Part shown: positions 1-9,209 of the stretch, in pieces | Layout: every line of letters begins with the position of its first letter | Position numbering within the stretch: the first letter of the stretch is position 1 | Assembly: GCF_001813675.1 (NCBI RefSeq) | Contig: NZ_KV813662.1 | Location: forward strand, 226,068 to 261,634 | Reading direction: 5' to 3' | Length of the DNA stretch: 35,567 nt | Source: Streptococcus sp. HMSC078D09 | GTDB lineage: Bacteria; Bacillota; Bacilli; Lactobacillales; Streptococcaceae | Made by a program: the position numbers and the translations under genes | The notes under the pieces: model-generated | What the model was told of the DNA's origin: nothing | Databases searched by the model: none | What the model saw: only the letters and a program-made list of their open reading frames with translations

Positions 1-491
1 CTTTTGAGTTTTTACTTCCCTTCTCGAATCATCTATACGGGGTTAAAGGAGCTTATGCGACCATCCTAACCATGGGGGCTATTGGCTCTATCATCGGAGC
101 CTTGATCGCTAATAAATTTAAATCAAGCATGAAGGCGCTTCTCTTCTTATTGATTTTAACAGGAGTGGGAGTGCTAATGATGGGCTTACCTCTTCCGCCC
201 CTTCTTTCCTTTTCTGGAAATTTGGTCTGTGAACTCTTTATGACGATTTTTAACATTCACTTTTTTACCCAAGTTCAAACCAAGGTAGAAGGAGACTATC
301 TGGGCCGGGTCTTAAGCACGATTTTTACCTTGGCCATTCTCTTTATGCCTGTGGCTAAAGGATTGATGACCTGGTTACCAAGTGTCCGTGTAGAATCTTT
401 TCTCCTGATAGGAGCTGGTGTCATCCTCTTTTCACTCCTAGCTCAAGTAGTCGCCAAGAAATTACAAGCAAAAGAAGGTATATCAGCATGA
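1..491 (+). CDS. MFS transporter, C-terminal part (5' end outside window)
   Basis: The frame is open from base 3 to the TGA at 489-491, so the gene begins upstream of the window and only about 162 C-terminal residues are visible. They form four or more hydrophobic helices separated by short basic loops, with a GAIGSIIGALIANKFK stretch like the loop regions of major facilitator permeases. The end is a short soluble tail (VVAKKLQAKEG). The layout fits the second half of a 12-helix MFS drug or macrolide-efflux-type permease in the cytoplasmic membrane. The substrate cannot be judged from this fragment. The gene ends at a hairpin terminator shared with the convergent lapA operon. Confidence 0.75.
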   Translation, partial: FEFLLPFSNHLYGVKGAYATILTMGAIGSIIGALIANKFKSSMKALLFLLILTGVGVLMMGLPLPPLLSFSGNLVCELFMTIFNIHFFTQVQTKVEGDYLGRVLSTIFTLAILFMPVAKGLMTWLPSVRVESFLLIGAGVILFSLLAQVVAKKLQAKEGISA

Positions 492-515
492 AAAAAGCAC
501 CGATCGGTGCTTTTT
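491..515. terminator. Bidirectional Rho-independent terminator
   Basis: The 14-bp perfect palindrome GCACCGATCGGTGC (497-510) has an A-run on its left and TTTTT on its right, so it can terminate transcripts from both sides. It lies between the rightward MFS gene and the leftward murT-gatD-lapA operon. Confidence 0.9.
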
Positions 516-543
516 AGTTGTTTTCTTTTTCTTCTGTCTTGAT

Positions 544-798
544 TTATTTCTTTGCTTCTTCCAGTTGTTTTTGAGTGCTCTTGAGTTCTCTTTTTAGGGA
601 GAAGCCCTTTGAAAAATTAATCAAATTCATGACGAATGCACCTAAGAGGACACAGAGCAAGATCAGAATGATCAAAGGCAATTTAAATTGGACCAAGAGG
701 AAATTTACGGTAACCGATTGCATGTTTGCAAGGGAAATACCAGCAATCAATAAAATTAAAAGTAATAAAGCAATGTAGTGTAGATTATTTTTGTTCAT
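544..798 (-). CDS. LapA-domain (DUF1049) small membrane protein
   Basis: An 84-residue protein with two hydrophobic segments (about residues 8-27 and 38-62) and a charged, helical C-terminal tail (LKRELKSTQKQLEEAKK). This is the size and layout of the LapA/DUF1049 family. In Gram-negatives LapA takes part in LPS assembly; the streptococcal role is unknown. Two ATGs are adjacent. I prefer the second (798) because AAGGAG lies 6 nt before it and only 3 nt before the first (801). It follows gatD by a few bases and is probably the last gene of the murT-gatD operon, with its terminator at 491-515. Confidence 0.75.
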   Translation of the reverse strand: MNKNNLHYIALLLLILLIAGISLANMQSVTVNFLLVQFKLPLIILILLCVLLGAFVMNLINFSKGFSLKRELKSTQKQLEEAKK

Positions 799-808
799 CA
801 TTATCTCC

Positions 809-1597
809 TTATTGTTCAGCAGGGGCCTTGCTTTTCACATCAGCGTATTCTTCCGGCTGCTCTAGGCTTAGAATCTCCTCATAAGCCGGTAGGGAAAGGT
901 CCTTGCCATATTTATTTTTTAAAGCAGTGCTCACTAGGCGATAGGCCAAATTGGCATTTCGGGACAAGATAGGACCGTGGAAGTAGCTACCAAAGACGTT
1001 TTTGTAATGAACCCCTTCGCATCCATCTTCTTTGTTGTTCCCATTTCCATAGACAACCTTGCCCAGTGGTTTTTCATCCTCAGCCAAGAAGGTCCGACCT
1101 TGGTGGTTCTCAAAACCATAATAGGTTTCGTTAAATTCTTCGTTATGGATTTTGATATCACCGATATAGCGGTTGTTGACTTGGTTAAGCGTATAGTGGC
1201 CCATAATACCGAGGCCCTCAATACGTTTGCCAGAAGCTTCAATGTAGTATTGGCCTAGAAGCTGAAAGCCACCACAAATAGCAAGGACTACCCCGTCGTC
1301 ATGAATGAAGCGTTCGAGGTCTTCTTTTTTATCTGGTAGGTCCTCAGATACAATGGTCTGCTCGTAGTCTTGTCCGCCGCCGAAAAAGGCGATATCGTAG
1401 GCATCAGGATCGAACCGGTCTTTGAGAGAGACGATATCAACAGTGACATGGGCTCCAAGCTTTTCCGCAACGTACTTGAGCATGAGGATATTTCCATTGT
1501 CCCCATAGGTATTCATTAAATTGCCGTAGAGATGGGCAATGCGCAGGCTGTAGGGATACTGTGCCTGATCAGAAGATTCTAGGGAAGTATATGTCAT
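809..1597 (-). CDS. gatD: Lipid II isoglutaminyl synthase, glutaminase subunit GatD
   Basis: A CobB/CobQ-type class I glutamine amidotransferase of 262 residues. The oxyanion motif [10 protein letters not shown] lies at 71-80, the nucleophile is Cys108 in [11 protein letters not shown], and the catalytic-dyad histidine is probably His207 in GSYFHGP. GatD supplies ammonia from glutamine to MurT, which amidates the D-Glu of the lipid II stem peptide to D-iso-Gln. In streptococci this amidation is needed for efficient cross-linking. The start ATG shares one base with the murT stop (TAATG), so translational coupling and a stoichiometric complex are expected. Length and motifs fit the pneumococcal protein. 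Confidence 0.95.
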   Translation of the reverse strand: MTYTSLESSDQAQYPYSLRIAHLYGNLMNTYGDNGNILMLKYVAEKLGAHVTVDIVSLKDRFDPDAYDIAFFGGGQDYEQTIVSEDLPDKKEDLERFIHDDGVVLAICGGFQLLGQYYIEASGKRIEGLGIMGHYTLNQVNNRYIGDIKIHNEEFNETYYGFENHQGRTFLAEDEKPLGKVVYGNGNNKEDGCEGVHYKNVFGSYFHGPILSRNANLAYRLVSTALKNKYGKDLSLPAYEEILSLEQPEEYADVKSKAPAEQ

Positions 1598-2940
1598 TAG
1601 TGCATCTCCTTTTCAATCAGGTGTTCTTGGGCCAAGAGTTCACGAAATTCTAGCATGGCTGTATAGGTAGCTAAAATGTAAGCGTGAGGGGTTTCCTGTT
1701 GCTGGATACGTTGGAAGACCTCTTTTAATTCAGCCATTTCTGTGATCTTTTCTGCAGGATAGCCAGTGACCCGAAGTCGCCGAGCGATCTCAGAGTGGCG
1801 TACTCCTCCGGCGTTAATCTCTGGGATGTCCTTCTGGGCGATTTGCTCAAAGTCCGCATCCCAGATCCAGCTTGTGTCGATCCCATCTGCATAATTCGCG
1901 TTGAGAAGCACAGACAAGCTGAAGGAATACGGAGCTAGTTTGATCATTTCAATAGCCTGAGTAGCTCCAACTGGATTTTTGATCAGGACTAGGGTACATT
2001 CCTTATCCCCAATCTTAAAGGTTTCCTGACGACCGAAGACAGCACGACTGCGATCAAATCCTTGCTTAATCACTTCAGGTTGAACCCCAAAGAATCCAGC
2101 AACGGAAACAGCTGCTAAGGCATTATAGATGTTGTAGAGACCACCGATATTGATGTGGTAATCTTGCCCTTGGATCCGGAAGTTGGAAGATCGATGAGTT
2201 AAAGAGAGGAGGTCCGATACGGCATAGGTCAGAGGGGGCCGGTGGAAACCACAATGCTCACAGATATAATCTCCCAGGTTAGCATAGGTATTGAGCTTGT
2301 ACTTGAGGATGTTGTGGCAATGCGGGCACAGGATTCCTTCGGTATTGTAATGGGCTAGTTGAGGCTCTGATTTTTCTGTATCAAATCCATAATATTGGAT
2401 TGGATTGGACAAGGTCTGACTATTAAAGAGCGGACTATCTCCATTTAACAGAACCGTTGCAGTTGGGACCTTGTGAATGGCATCCAAAATCATTTGGTAG
2501 GTCGTATAGATCTCTCCATAGCGGTCCATCTGATCCCGGAAAATATTGGTGACCACAAAAAGGCTGGGCTGGATATAATCACAAATCCGAGAGAGGCTGG
2601 CCTCGTCAATTTCAAGTACCGCGATCGGTCGATTTGATTTCGAACGCTTAGCCCGTAAGAAGGTCGTTGTAATCCCAGAGATCATATTGGCCCCGCTTGG
2701 ATTGGTTAAAATCGGTCCAAAAGCTTCTTGGAGAATACCTACGGTTAGCGCAGTGGTAAGGGTTTTTCCATTTGTCCCTGTAATCACAACAATCTCATAG
2801 TTTTTGGCCAGTTGACTGAGAATATCTTTATCAAATTTGAGGGCTACTTTACCTGGTAGGGTTGATCCCCGCCCCATTTTTTCTAGAATAGAGCCGGAAA
2901 GCTTTCCTGCCAGAAGGCCCAAGGTTGTATTTATCTTCAT
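1597..2940 (-). CDS. murT: Lipid II isoglutaminyl synthase, Mur-ligase subunit MurT
   Basis: A 447-residue Mur-ligase homologue. The P-loop GTNGKT is at 55-60. A Cys4 zinc ribbon (C205-x2-C208 and C227-x2-C230) interrupts the central domain, a hallmark of MurT. The C-terminal DUF1727 domain carries DTSWIWD (Asp355), the residue proposed to activate ammonia. MurT uses ATP to activate the alpha-carboxyl of D-Glu in lipid II and accepts ammonia from GatD, on the inner face of the membrane. It is the first gene of the leftward operon. No Shine-Dalgarno sequence is visible, and an extended -10 lies only 7 bp before the ATG, so the mRNA may be leaderless. Confidence 0.95.
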   Translation of the reverse strand: MKINTTLGLLAGKLSGSILEKMGRGSTLPGKVALKFDKDILSQLAKNYEIVVITGTNGKTLTTALTVGILQEAFGPILTNPSGANMISGITTTFLRAKRSKSNRPIAVLEIDEASLSRICDYIQPSLFVVTNIFRDQMDRYGEIYTTYQMILDAIHKVPTATVLLNGDSPLFNSQTLSNPIQYYGFDTEKSEPQLAHYNTEGILCPHCHNILKYKLNTYANLGDYICEHCGFHRPPLTYAVSDLLSLTHRSSNFRIQGQDYHINIGGLYNIYNALAAVSVAGFFGVQPEVIKQGFDRSRAVFGRQETFKIGDKECTLVLIKNPVGATQAIEMIKLAPYSFSLSVLLNANYADGIDTSWIWDADFEQIAQKDIPEINAGGVRHSEIARRLRVTGYPAEKITEMAELKEVFQRIQQQETPHAYILATYTAMLEFRELLAQEHLIEKEMH

Positions 2941-2947
2941 AAATCAT

Positions 2948-2956
2948 ATTTTATCA
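2948..2956 (-). promoter_or_regulatory. Extended -10 promoter of murT-gatD
   Basis: On the minus strand TGA-TAAAAT forms an extended -10. Seven bases separate it from the murT ATG, which puts the expected start site at or next to the A of the start codon. No good -35 is seen at 17 bp, as is common with extended -10 promoters. Confidence 0.55.
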
Positions 2957-2996
2957 TAAAAAGCATCAGAAGGTTACAGAAAAATCTGTTGAAACA

Positions 2997-3005
2997 TGTT
3001 ATAAT
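2997..3005 (+). promoter_or_regulatory. Extended -10 promoter of cdaA-cdaR-glmM
   Basis: TGT-TATAAT is a perfect extended -10 about 38 bp upstream of the cdaA ATG. The -35 is weak (TTACAG at 2974-2979 would need a 20-bp spacer). A short inverted repeat ACAGA-AAAA-TCTGT (2976-2989) lies just upstream, between the two divergent promoters. Confidence 0.6.
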
Positions 3006-3043
3006 AAGGTGATGTCTTTTAGAGAAGTGGTAGGTATGAGAAT

Positions 3044-3892
3044 ATGAATATTCAACAGTTTACAAATCCACAATTTTGGACCAGTTTGTTCCCGAATTGG
3101 TGGAGTATTGTTATCAATATCATCGATATTGCCCTGGTGGCTTGGTTGTTGTATTTTTTGATCAAGGCCATCGTAGGGACTAAGATCATGATTTTGGTTC
3201 GTGGGGTCATTATCTTTTTCCTGGTTCAGTTTTTGGCCAATTTCTTAGGACTCACGACAATTTCTTGGCTGATCAATCAAGTGATTACTTATGGGGTTAT
3301 CGCCCTGGTTGTGATTTTCTCTCCTGAGATTCGGATTGGTTTAGAGCGTCTGGGTCGAGCGACAGAATTCTTTACGACGAGTGAAGTCAGTCAGGAAGAG
3401 AAGATGGTGCAGGCCTATGTAAAGGCAGTGGCTTATATGAGCCCACGTAAGATTGGTGCCTTGGTAGCCATTCAAGGAGCCAGAACCCTTCAGGAATATA
3501 TTTCCACAGGGATTCCATTAGATGCAGATATTTCAGGAGAATTGCTGATTAATATCTTCATTCCTAATACTCCCTTGCATGATGGAGCCGTCATTGTCCG
3601 CAATGATAAAATCGCTGTTTCTTGTGCCTACCTGCCCTTGACCGAAAACACTGGAATTTCAAAAGAGTTTGGAACGCGTCACCGCGCGGCTATTGGTTTA
3701 TCTGAAGTTTCGGATGCCTTTACCTTTGTGGTATCAGAAGAAACGGGCGGGATCTCTGTGACCTATAATGGAACCTTCCGACATGATTTAACCTTAGAAG
3801 AGTTCGAGGCAGAATTGAGAGCCTTCTTGGTTCCTGAAGAGAATAAAACGACTAGTTGGAAAGAGCGTCTATTTGGGAGGGTAACAAAATGA
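3044..3892 (+). CDS. cdaA: Diadenylate cyclase CdaA
   Basis: A 282-residue membrane enzyme that joins two ATP into c-di-AMP, the second messenger controlling potassium and osmolyte uptake in streptococci. Three hydrophobic helices fill about residues 22-96. The DAC domain follows with both signature motifs: DGA (180-182, in LHDGAVIV) and RHR (212-214, in GTRHRAA). The start has only a weak ribosome site (AGG about 9 nt upstream); a nearby upstream ATG is out of frame and stops after three codons. It overlaps cdaR by 4 bp (ATGA) and heads the conserved cdaA-cdaR-glmM operon. Confidence 0.95.
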   Translation: MNIQQFTNPQFWTSLFPNWWSIVINIIDIALVAWLLYFLIKAIVGTKIMILVRGVIIFFLVQFLANFLGLTTISWLINQVITYGVIALVVIFSPEIRIGLERLGRATEFFTTSEVSQEEKMVQAYVKAVAYMSPRKIGALVAIQGARTLQEYISTGIPLDADISGELLINIFIPNTPLHDGAVIVRNDKIAVSCAYLPLTENTGISKEFGTRHRAAIGLSEVSDAFTFVVSEETGGISVTYNGTFRHDLTLEEFEAELRAFLVPEENKTTSWKERLFGRVTK

Positions 3893-4638
3893 GATCGAAA
3901 AAAGAATTTCTTTATGTTTTTGCCTCCGTCTTATTGTCCTTTATCTTGTTTATCAATGCGTCATCCTTTAATTTTCAAAATAATAGCAGCGCTAGACAAG
4001 TGAGTTCAGAGACCTACACCAATACCTTGACCAATATTCCGATTGATGCCAAATACAATGACAAGACATACTTTGTCAGTGGGTTAACATCGGAGGTAAC
4101 GGTCTTTCTAAAGGGTTCAAACCGGGTCGCTCTAGCAAGCGAAATGCAGCCGGGAACGCGAAAATTTCGCGTGGTAGCGGATCTTCGTAAGGCCAAGGAA
4201 GGTACCGTCGAAGTGCCATTGATTGTAGAAGATCTTCCAGCCGGTTTGACCGCAACCGTTGAGCCTCAGAAAGTTTCTGTAAAAATCGGGAAGAAAGCGA
4301 AAAAATCGTTTGCGGTCAGGGCTACGATCCCGGACAATCAAATTGTGAATGGAATCACGGTATCGGATATTTCTCTTGAAACCACCAAGGTAGAAGTGAC
4401 CAGCGATCAAGAAACCTTGAGTCGCATTGATCATGTCCAAGCGGTCTTCCCATCCAGTGAGATCATTAGTGGAAATTATAGCGGAACCATTTCCTTAAAT
4501 GCAGTAGATGCCCAAGGAAATGTTCTACCAGGTCTGGTCAATCCGAGTGAAACACGGATTCAAGTGACCACAAAGACTAGCTCGTCTACGTCAAGCTCAA
4601 GCAGTTCGTCGTCGACCTCCTCCAGTTCAAGTAATTAG
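3889..4638 (+). CDS. cdaR: CdaA regulatory protein CdaR (YbbR-like domains)
   Basis: 249 residues. One N-terminal membrane helix (about residues 7-25) is followed by extracellular YbbR-type beta repeats and a low-complexity Ser/Thr tail. CdaR binds CdaA and modulates c-di-AMP production in Bacillus and Listeria; the same role is inferred here from gene order. I start it at 3889 because GGGAGG lies 8 nt upstream and the ATG overlaps the cdaA stop. A longer frame starting at 3856 would lack this ribosome site. The serine tail probably acts as a wall-spanning or flexible spacer. Confidence 0.9.
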   Translation: MRSKKEFLYVFASVLLSFILFINASSFNFQNNSSARQVSSETYTNTLTNIPIDAKYNDKTYFVSGLTSEVTVFLKGSNRVALASEMQPGTRKFRVVADLRKAKEGTVEVPLIVEDLPAGLTATVEPQKVSVKIGKKAKKSFAVRATIPDNQIVNGITVSDISLETTKVEVTSDQETLSRIDHVQAVFPSSEIISGNYSGTISLNAVDAQGNVLPGLVNPSETRIQVTTKTSSSTSSSSSSSSTSSSSSN

Positions 4639-4660
4639 AAAGTAAAAAAGGTAATGAAGA

Positions 4661-6010
4661 ATGGGTAAATATTTTGGAACGGACGGTGTCCGTGGAGAAG
4701 CAAATGTAGAATTAACGCCAGAATTGGCTTTTAAACTAGGCCGTTTCGGTGGCTATGTCTTGAGCCAACACGAAGAAGAAACGCCCTTGGTATTTGTTGG
4801 ACGTGATACACGTATTTCTGGTGAAATGCTAGAGCATGCCTTAATTGCTGGCCTCTTATCTGTTGGAATTCGCGTCTACAAGTTGGGTGTGATTGCAACA
4901 CCAGGTGTCGCTTATCTAGTTCGTACGGAAAAAGCCAGCGCTGGAGTGATGATTTCTGCTAGCCACAATCCAGCCTTGGACAATGGCATCAAATTCTTTG
5001 GTGGTGATGGTTTCAAATTGGATGACGATCGCGAACTTGAAATTGAAGCCTTGCTTGATGCAGATGAAGATACGCTTCCACGTCCAAGTGCCCAAGGTTT
5101 AGGAACAGTCATGGAATATCCAGAAGGCTTGCGTAAGTATCAAGAATTCCTTGTATCGACAGGCGTCCAACTCGAGGGCATGCACATAGTCTTAGATACA
5201 GCAAATGGTGCAGCCTCTACTAGTGCCCGTCAAATCTTTGCAGATTTGGGAGCTCATTTGACCGTCATCGGTGAAAACCCAGATGGTTTGAACATCAATG
5301 ATGGGGTTGGTTCTACTCACCCAGAGCATTTGCAAGAGAAAGTCAAAGAAGTAGGTGCAGCGATTGGTCTTGCCTTTGACGGAGACAGCGATCGCTTGAT
5401 TGCTGTTGATGAAAATGGAGAGATCGTAGACGGCGATAAGATCATGTACATCATCGGTTCTTATCTTTCAAGCAAGGGCTTGCTCGAAAAAAATACGATC
5501 GTCACAACCGTCATGTCCAATCTCGGCTTCCACAAGGCATTAGATGCGAAGGGAATTCAAAAAGAAATCACAGCTGTTGGAGACCGTTATGTGGTCGAAG
5601 AAATGCGCAAATCAGGATACAATCTTGGTGGTGAACAATCTGGTCACGTAGTCATCATGGATTACAACACAACAGGTGATGGTCAATTAACAGGCGTTCA
5701 ATTGACAAAAATCATGCAAGAAACCGGCAAGAAATTATCTGAATTGGCTGCTGAAGTAACCATTTATCCACAAAAACTGGTCAATATCCGGGTTGAAAAT
5801 AGCATGAAAGACAAGGCAATGGAAGTACCCGCTATCCGTGAAATCATTGAAAAAATGGAAGCGGAAATGGCAGGAAATGGCCGCATCCTCGTGCGTCCAA
5901 GTGGAACTGAACCCCTCCTTCGTGTGATGGCAGAAGCACCTACCCATGAAGAAGTAGACTACTATGTGGATACCATTGCTGCAGTTGTTCAAGTAGAAAT
6001 CGGACTTTAA
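4661..6010 (+). CDS. glmM: Phosphoglucosamine mutase GlmM
   Basis: 449 residues, the usual GlmM length. It converts glucosamine-6-phosphate to glucosamine-1-phosphate for UDP-GlcNAc and hence peptidoglycan. Visible motifs are the phosphoserine loop ISASHNP (Ser101), the Mg-binding loop DGDSDR (240-245), and the C-terminal phosphate-binding RPSGTEP. The start has an AAAAGG-type ribosome site. In several Firmicutes GlmM binds CdaA and inhibits it, so the three-gene operon links cell-wall precursor supply with c-di-AMP signalling. Confidence 0.97.
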   Translation: MGKYFGTDGVRGEANVELTPELAFKLGRFGGYVLSQHEEETPLVFVGRDTRISGEMLEHALIAGLLSVGIRVYKLGVIATPGVAYLVRTEKASAGVMISASHNPALDNGIKFFGGDGFKLDDDRELEIEALLDADEDTLPRPSAQGLGTVMEYPEGLRKYQEFLVSTGVQLEGMHIVLDTANGAASTSARQIFADLGAHLTVIGENPDGLNINDGVGSTHPEHLQEKVKEVGAAIGLAFDGDSDRLIAVDENGEIVDGDKIMYIIGSYLSSKGLLEKNTIVTTVMSNLGFHKALDAKGIQKEITAVGDRYVVEEMRKSGYNLGGEQSGHVVIMDYNTTGDGQLTGVQLTKIMQETGKKLSELAAEVTIYPQKLVNIRVENSMKDKAMEVPAIREIIEKMEAEMAGNGRILVRPSGTEPLLRVMAEAPTHEEVDYYVDTIAAVVQVEIGL

Positions 6011-6057
6011 CCTTGTAAAAAACATGGCTCGCAAATAGGCGAGCAGAGGAGGTATAT

Positions 6058-7380
6058 ATGAAACAGGTTCGTCAAATTGTATGGGCACTTGCCTTAGTGC
6101 TAATGATTCTATTCACAGCTGGTTTGACTAAAACAATTCATGCTGCAGAAGTCTCATCATATACACAGACAGCACGTCTAACGAAAGACGGTAACACGCT
6201 AACAAATGGGAGCAAGGTGTTGACAAATGAGAAATTGTCAGCAAGTATTTATTTAGCCTTTCCAGATTCGCAAACTATTCAAGCTGGTGATACCTTAACT
6301 CTTAGTTTGCCAAAAGAATTAGCCCTCTACACAGCATTGGAATTCAATGTTCTTGAGGAAGGTCAATCAAATGGTCAGACGGTAGGAAAAGCTGTTGTTG
6401 ATACAGCTAAGAAAACAGTGACCGTTACCTTTAATGATTATTTCGCATCTCATCCACTCAACAAACGAGTTGCTCTTCATTTTGATGTAAAAGTCGATTC
6501 AGAAGTGGTTACAAAAACATCTCCAATCCAGTTTAAACTAGGAAATACAGATTTTTCCTTGAATTATGAAAAAACAGCTGGGGAAGCTGGGGACTATGAA
6601 ATGAAATACGGCTATCAAGATAAGTCTGATCCAACCATAATCAAATGGCGGATTCTCTTAAATGCCCGTCAAGATATCCTCCGTGGAATGGTCATTAAAG
6701 ACCAATTCGGAGATGGCTTAACATTGGTTGAAGGTAGCTTACGCGCGGTTCGTTATGCTCCTGTAGAAGGTGGGATTAAGAACGAAGCTCAGATATTAAG
6801 TCTCCCAGTTCTGGATAACTTTACTAAAAAAGCTGTTTTCAATAAGAATGCAGATGGAAAGACCACTGGTTTTACAATTGAATTTGGTGATAACTACAAT
6901 TGGCCAATGTATATTGAATATTCTACAAAAGCAGCTCCTGGAACGAAAGTCGGTGATATTGTCCATAATACGTTAACATGGACAGCAACCAATTTCCCAG
7001 CACCGCGTAGTTTAACCCGTGAATTGAGATTGGAATCAGGATCCGGAGAAGGATTAGGTGAGAAAGAACAAACGCCACCGACACCAGATCCAGAGCCATC
7101 TACACCGCAACCGGATCCAAAACCAGATCCAAAACCGCAACCAGATCCAAAACCAAGTCCGAATCCAGATCCAAAATCATCAACCTCATCGTCTTCATCA
7201 AGTTCCAGCTCTTCATCAAGCTCATCATCAACTTCTGTTAAAGAAGAAGAAGCTCCAAAACCTGGTAAGAAAAAAGTTCTTCCAAGTACAGGTGAAAAGA
7301 TGACACCGGTAGTTCTTGTCATGGGTGTCTTCCTAGCAATTCTATCGGTTGGTGTTTTACGTGTAAGAAAAGATTCTTAA
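6058..7380 (+). CDS. LPXTG-anchored surface adhesin, MSCRAMM-like
   Basis: 440 residues. A signal peptide (about 1-30, ending near IHAAE) is followed by two Ig-like beta domains (about 35-325). In the first, TFNDYFASHPLN resembles the latch-strand region (TYTFTDYV type) of staphylococcal Sdr/Cna N2 domains; in the second, IKWRILLNARQ matches the start of collagen-binding-type domains. A Pro/Asp/Lys repeat stalk and a serine run then cross the wall. The sorting signal is LPSTG (408-412), a hydrophobic helix and RVRKDS. AGAGGAGG lies 5 nt before the ATG, preceded by a GCTCGC/GCGAGC hairpin (6027-6044). The ligand is unknown. A related protein is encoded in the prophage at 32285-33961. Confidence 0.88.
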   Translation: MKQVRQIVWALALVLMILFTAGLTKTIHAAEVSSYTQTARLTKDGNTLTNGSKVLTNEKLSASIYLAFPDSQTIQAGDTLTLSLPKELALYTALEFNVLEEGQSNGQTVGKAVVDTAKKTVTVTFNDYFASHPLNKRVALHFDVKVDSEVVTKTSPIQFKLGNTDFSLNYEKTAGEAGDYEMKYGYQDKSDPTIIKWRILLNARQDILRGMVIKDQFGDGLTLVEGSLRAVRYAPVEGGIKNEAQILSLPVLDNFTKKAVFNKNADGKTTGFTIEFGDNYNWPMYIEYSTKAAPGTKVGDIVHNTLTWTATNFPAPRSLTRELRLESGSGEGLGEKEQTPPTPDPEPSTPQPDPKPDPKPQPDPKPSPNPDPKSSTSSSSSSSSSSSSSSSTSVKEEEAPKPGKKKVLPSTGEKMTPVVLVMGVFLAILSVGVLRVRKDS

Positions 7381-7393
7381 TATGATCAATGAA

Positions 7394-7419
7394 AGATCAG
7401 ACTTCTGTCTGGTCTTTTT
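7394..7419 (+). terminator. Terminator of the glmM/adhesin unit
   Basis: AGATCAGAC-ttct-GTCTGGTCT (one G-T pair) followed by TTTTTG, 14 bp after the adhesin stop codon. Confidence 0.9.
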
Positions 7420-7432
7420 GTGTAGGCTCGAT

Positions 7433-7461
7433 TTGAAAAATCCCCTATTTCGTGGTAAAAT
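7433..7461 (+). promoter_or_regulatory. Promoter of the DUF4044 gene (and possibly obgE)
   Basis: TTGAAA (7433-7438), a 17-bp spacer and TAAAAT (7456-7461). It lies directly after the terminator of the upstream unit and 36 bp before the GTG start of the small gene. Confidence 0.8.
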
Positions 7462-7497
7462 AGGGCTAATGAATTTATAGTAATCGAGGTATTAGAA

Positions 7498-7629
7498 GTG
7501 GCTTTTGGAGATAACGGAAAACGTAAAAAAACACCATTTGAAATGATCACGATGGTGGTCATTGTGATTATGTTGATTGTAACGGTTGGTGCAATCTTTG
7601 CAACCGCAATTGGTGCTCTTTCTTACTAA
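7498..7629 (+). CDS. DUF4044-type small membrane protein (43 aa)
   Basis: A 43-residue protein starting at GTG with GAGG 8 nt upstream. The N-terminus is basic (GDNGKRKKTPFE), followed by one long hydrophobic helix (about residues 17-40) and a two-residue tail. This is the size and pattern of the DUF4044 family, common in Lactobacillales and of unknown function. It has its own strong promoter and lies 33 bp before obgE, so the two are probably cotranscribed. A start at the internal ATG (codon 16) would lose the conserved basic head. Confidence 0.8.
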   Translation: MAFGDNGKRKKTPFEMITMVVIVIMLIVTVGAIFATAIGALSY

Positions 7630-7662
7630 GACGCACACAGAAATAAAGGAAATCATCTATTT

Positions 7663-8976
7663 ATGAGTATGTTTTTAGATACAGCCAAGATTAAGGTCAA
7701 GGCTGGAAATGGCGGCGATGGCATGGTGGCTTTTCGTCGCGAAAAATATGTCCCTAATGGCGGACCTTGGGGTGGTGATGGAGGTCGTGGTGGCAATGTC
7801 ATCTTCGTAGTAGACGAAGGCTTGCGTACCTTGATGGACTTCCGTTATAACCGGCATTTCAAAGCCCAAAATGGGGAAAAAGGAATGACCAAAGGGATGC
7901 ACGGACGGGGAGCAGAAGATCTCTATGTACGAGTCCCTCAAGGAACGACCGTCCGAGATGCTGAGACCGGCAAGGTCATTACAGACCTAGTTGAAAATGG
8001 ACAAGAGTACATTGTCGCCCACGGTGGCCGTGGCGGACGTGGAAACATTCGTTTTGCCACTCCTAAAAATCCAGCCCCAGAGATTTCTGAGAATGGGGAG
8101 CCTGGTCAGGAACGCGAACTCGAATTAGAACTCAAGGTCTTGGCAGACGTTGGTTTGGTTGGCTTCCCTTCTGTTGGGAAATCAACCCTTCTTAGTGTCA
8201 TCACTTCAGCCAAACCAAAAATTGGTGCCTATCATTTTACAACCATCGTTCCAAATTTGGGCATGGTTCGGACACCGTCAGGTGAATCCTTTGCAGTCGC
8301 GGACCTTCCTGGATTGATCGAAGGGGCTAGCCAAGGTGTCGGACTCGGAACCCAGTTCCTTCGTCACATCGAGCGCACCCGGGTTATCTTGCATGTTATT
8401 GATATGTCAGCCAGTGAAGGACGCGACCCTTACGAAGATTATGTTCAAATCAATAAAGAGCTTGAAACCTATAATCTTCGTTTGATGGAACGTCCTCAGA
8501 TTATCGTGGCAAATAAGATGGATATGCCAGAGAGCCAAGAAAACTTGAAAGAATTCAAGAAGAAATTGGCAGCCAATTACGATGAGTTTGATGAACTGCC
8601 ACAGATCTTCCCGATCTCTAGTTTGGCGCATCAAGGTTTGGACAACTTGTTAGAAGCAACGGCAGAATTGTTAGACAAAACGCCAGAATTCCTCTTGTAT
8701 TCAGAAGACGAAATGGCCCAAGAAGAAGTCTACTATGGCTTTGATGAAGACCAGCCAGCCTTTGACATCAGTCGGGATGACGATGCCGCTTGGGTCTTGT
8801 CTGGTGAAAAACTTGAAAAACTCTTTAATATGACGAATTTCGATCGTGATGAAGCGGTCATGAAATTTGCTCGTCAATTGCGTGGCATGGGTGTTGATGA
8901 AGCTCTCCGTGCGCGTGGGGCAAAAGATGGCGATATCGTCCGGATCGGTAAATTTGAATTTGAGTTTGTAGATTAG
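7663..8976 (+). CDS. obgE: Ribosome-associated GTPase ObgE/CgtA
   Basis: 437 residues. The Gly-rich Obg fold fills residues 1-157 ([14 protein letters not shown]). The G domain has G1 GFPSVGKST (167-175), G3 DLPGLIEG (from about 214) and G4 NKMD (284-287), and an OCT domain occupies the last 80 residues or so, a Firmicute feature. Obg assists 50S subunit maturation and is linked to the stringent and stress responses. The visible ribosome site AAAGGAAAT is about 10 nt before the ATG. Confidence 0.97.
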   Translation: MSMFLDTAKIKVKAGNGGDGMVAFRREKYVPNGGPWGGDGGRGGNVIFVVDEGLRTLMDFRYNRHFKAQNGEKGMTKGMHGRGAEDLYVRVPQGTTVRDAETGKVITDLVENGQEYIVAHGGRGGRGNIRFATPKNPAPEISENGEPGQERELELELKVLADVGLVGFPSVGKSTLLSVITSAKPKIGAYHFTTIVPNLGMVRTPSGESFAVADLPGLIEGASQGVGLGTQFLRHIERTRVILHVIDMSASEGRDPYEDYVQINKELETYNLRLMERPQIIVANKMDMPESQENLKEFKKKLAANYDEFDELPQIFPISSLAHQGLDNLLEATAELLDKTPEFLLYSEDEMAQEEVYYGFDEDQPAFDISRDDDAAWVLSGEKLEKLFNMTNFDRDEAVMKFARQLRGMGVDEALRARGAKDGDIVRIGKFEFEFVD

Positions 8977-9026
8977 GATAGATCCCAGCGGATCAAGGAT
9001 TCCAAATAAGAAGTGAGGCTTTTTCA

Positions 9027-9191
9027 GTGGGAGATAAACCAATATCTTTTCGAGATGAAAATGGAAATTTTGTTTCAGCAGCCGATGTTTGGAACGCTGA
9101 AAAACTAGAAGAACTCTTTAATACGCTAAATCCTAAGCGCAAATTGCGCTTACAAAGGGAAAAATTAGCAAAAGAAAACCAGCAGAAGTAA
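9027..9191 (+). CDS. Small conserved protein downstream of obgE (54 aa)
   Basis: A 54-residue protein starting at GTG with GAGG 8 nt upstream. It begins MGDKPISFRDENGNFVSAAD and ends in a Lys/Arg-rich helix (NPKRKLRLQREKLAKENQQK). I recall closely similar short proteins in the same place in pneumococcus and relatives, which suggests a real gene, but I know no function. The acidic head and very basic tail would suit an RNA- or ribosome-binding peptide (inference). It probably shares the obgE transcript. Confidence 0.75.
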   Translation: MGDKPISFRDENGNFVSAADVWNAEKLEELFNTLNPKRKLRLQREKLAKENQQK

Positions 9192-9209
9192 ATAGACTTG
9201 GAGAATACT

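Noticed and set aside
6027..6044. GCTCGC/GCGAGC hairpin between glmM and the adhesin as a terminator
   Set aside because: It has no T-run and is followed at once by the adhesin ribosome site; it may be a processing site or weak barrier but is not an intrinsic terminator.
7080..7250. Short direct repeats resembling a repeat array
   Set aside because: They encode the Pro-Asp-Lys stalk and Ser run of the adhesin; there are no CRISPR-like spacers and no cas genes.
6894..7322. A 142-codon minus-strand frame rich in Gly, Ser and Asp
   Set aside because: It is the mirror of the Pro/Asp and Ser repeat codons of the chromosomal adhesin and has no start context.
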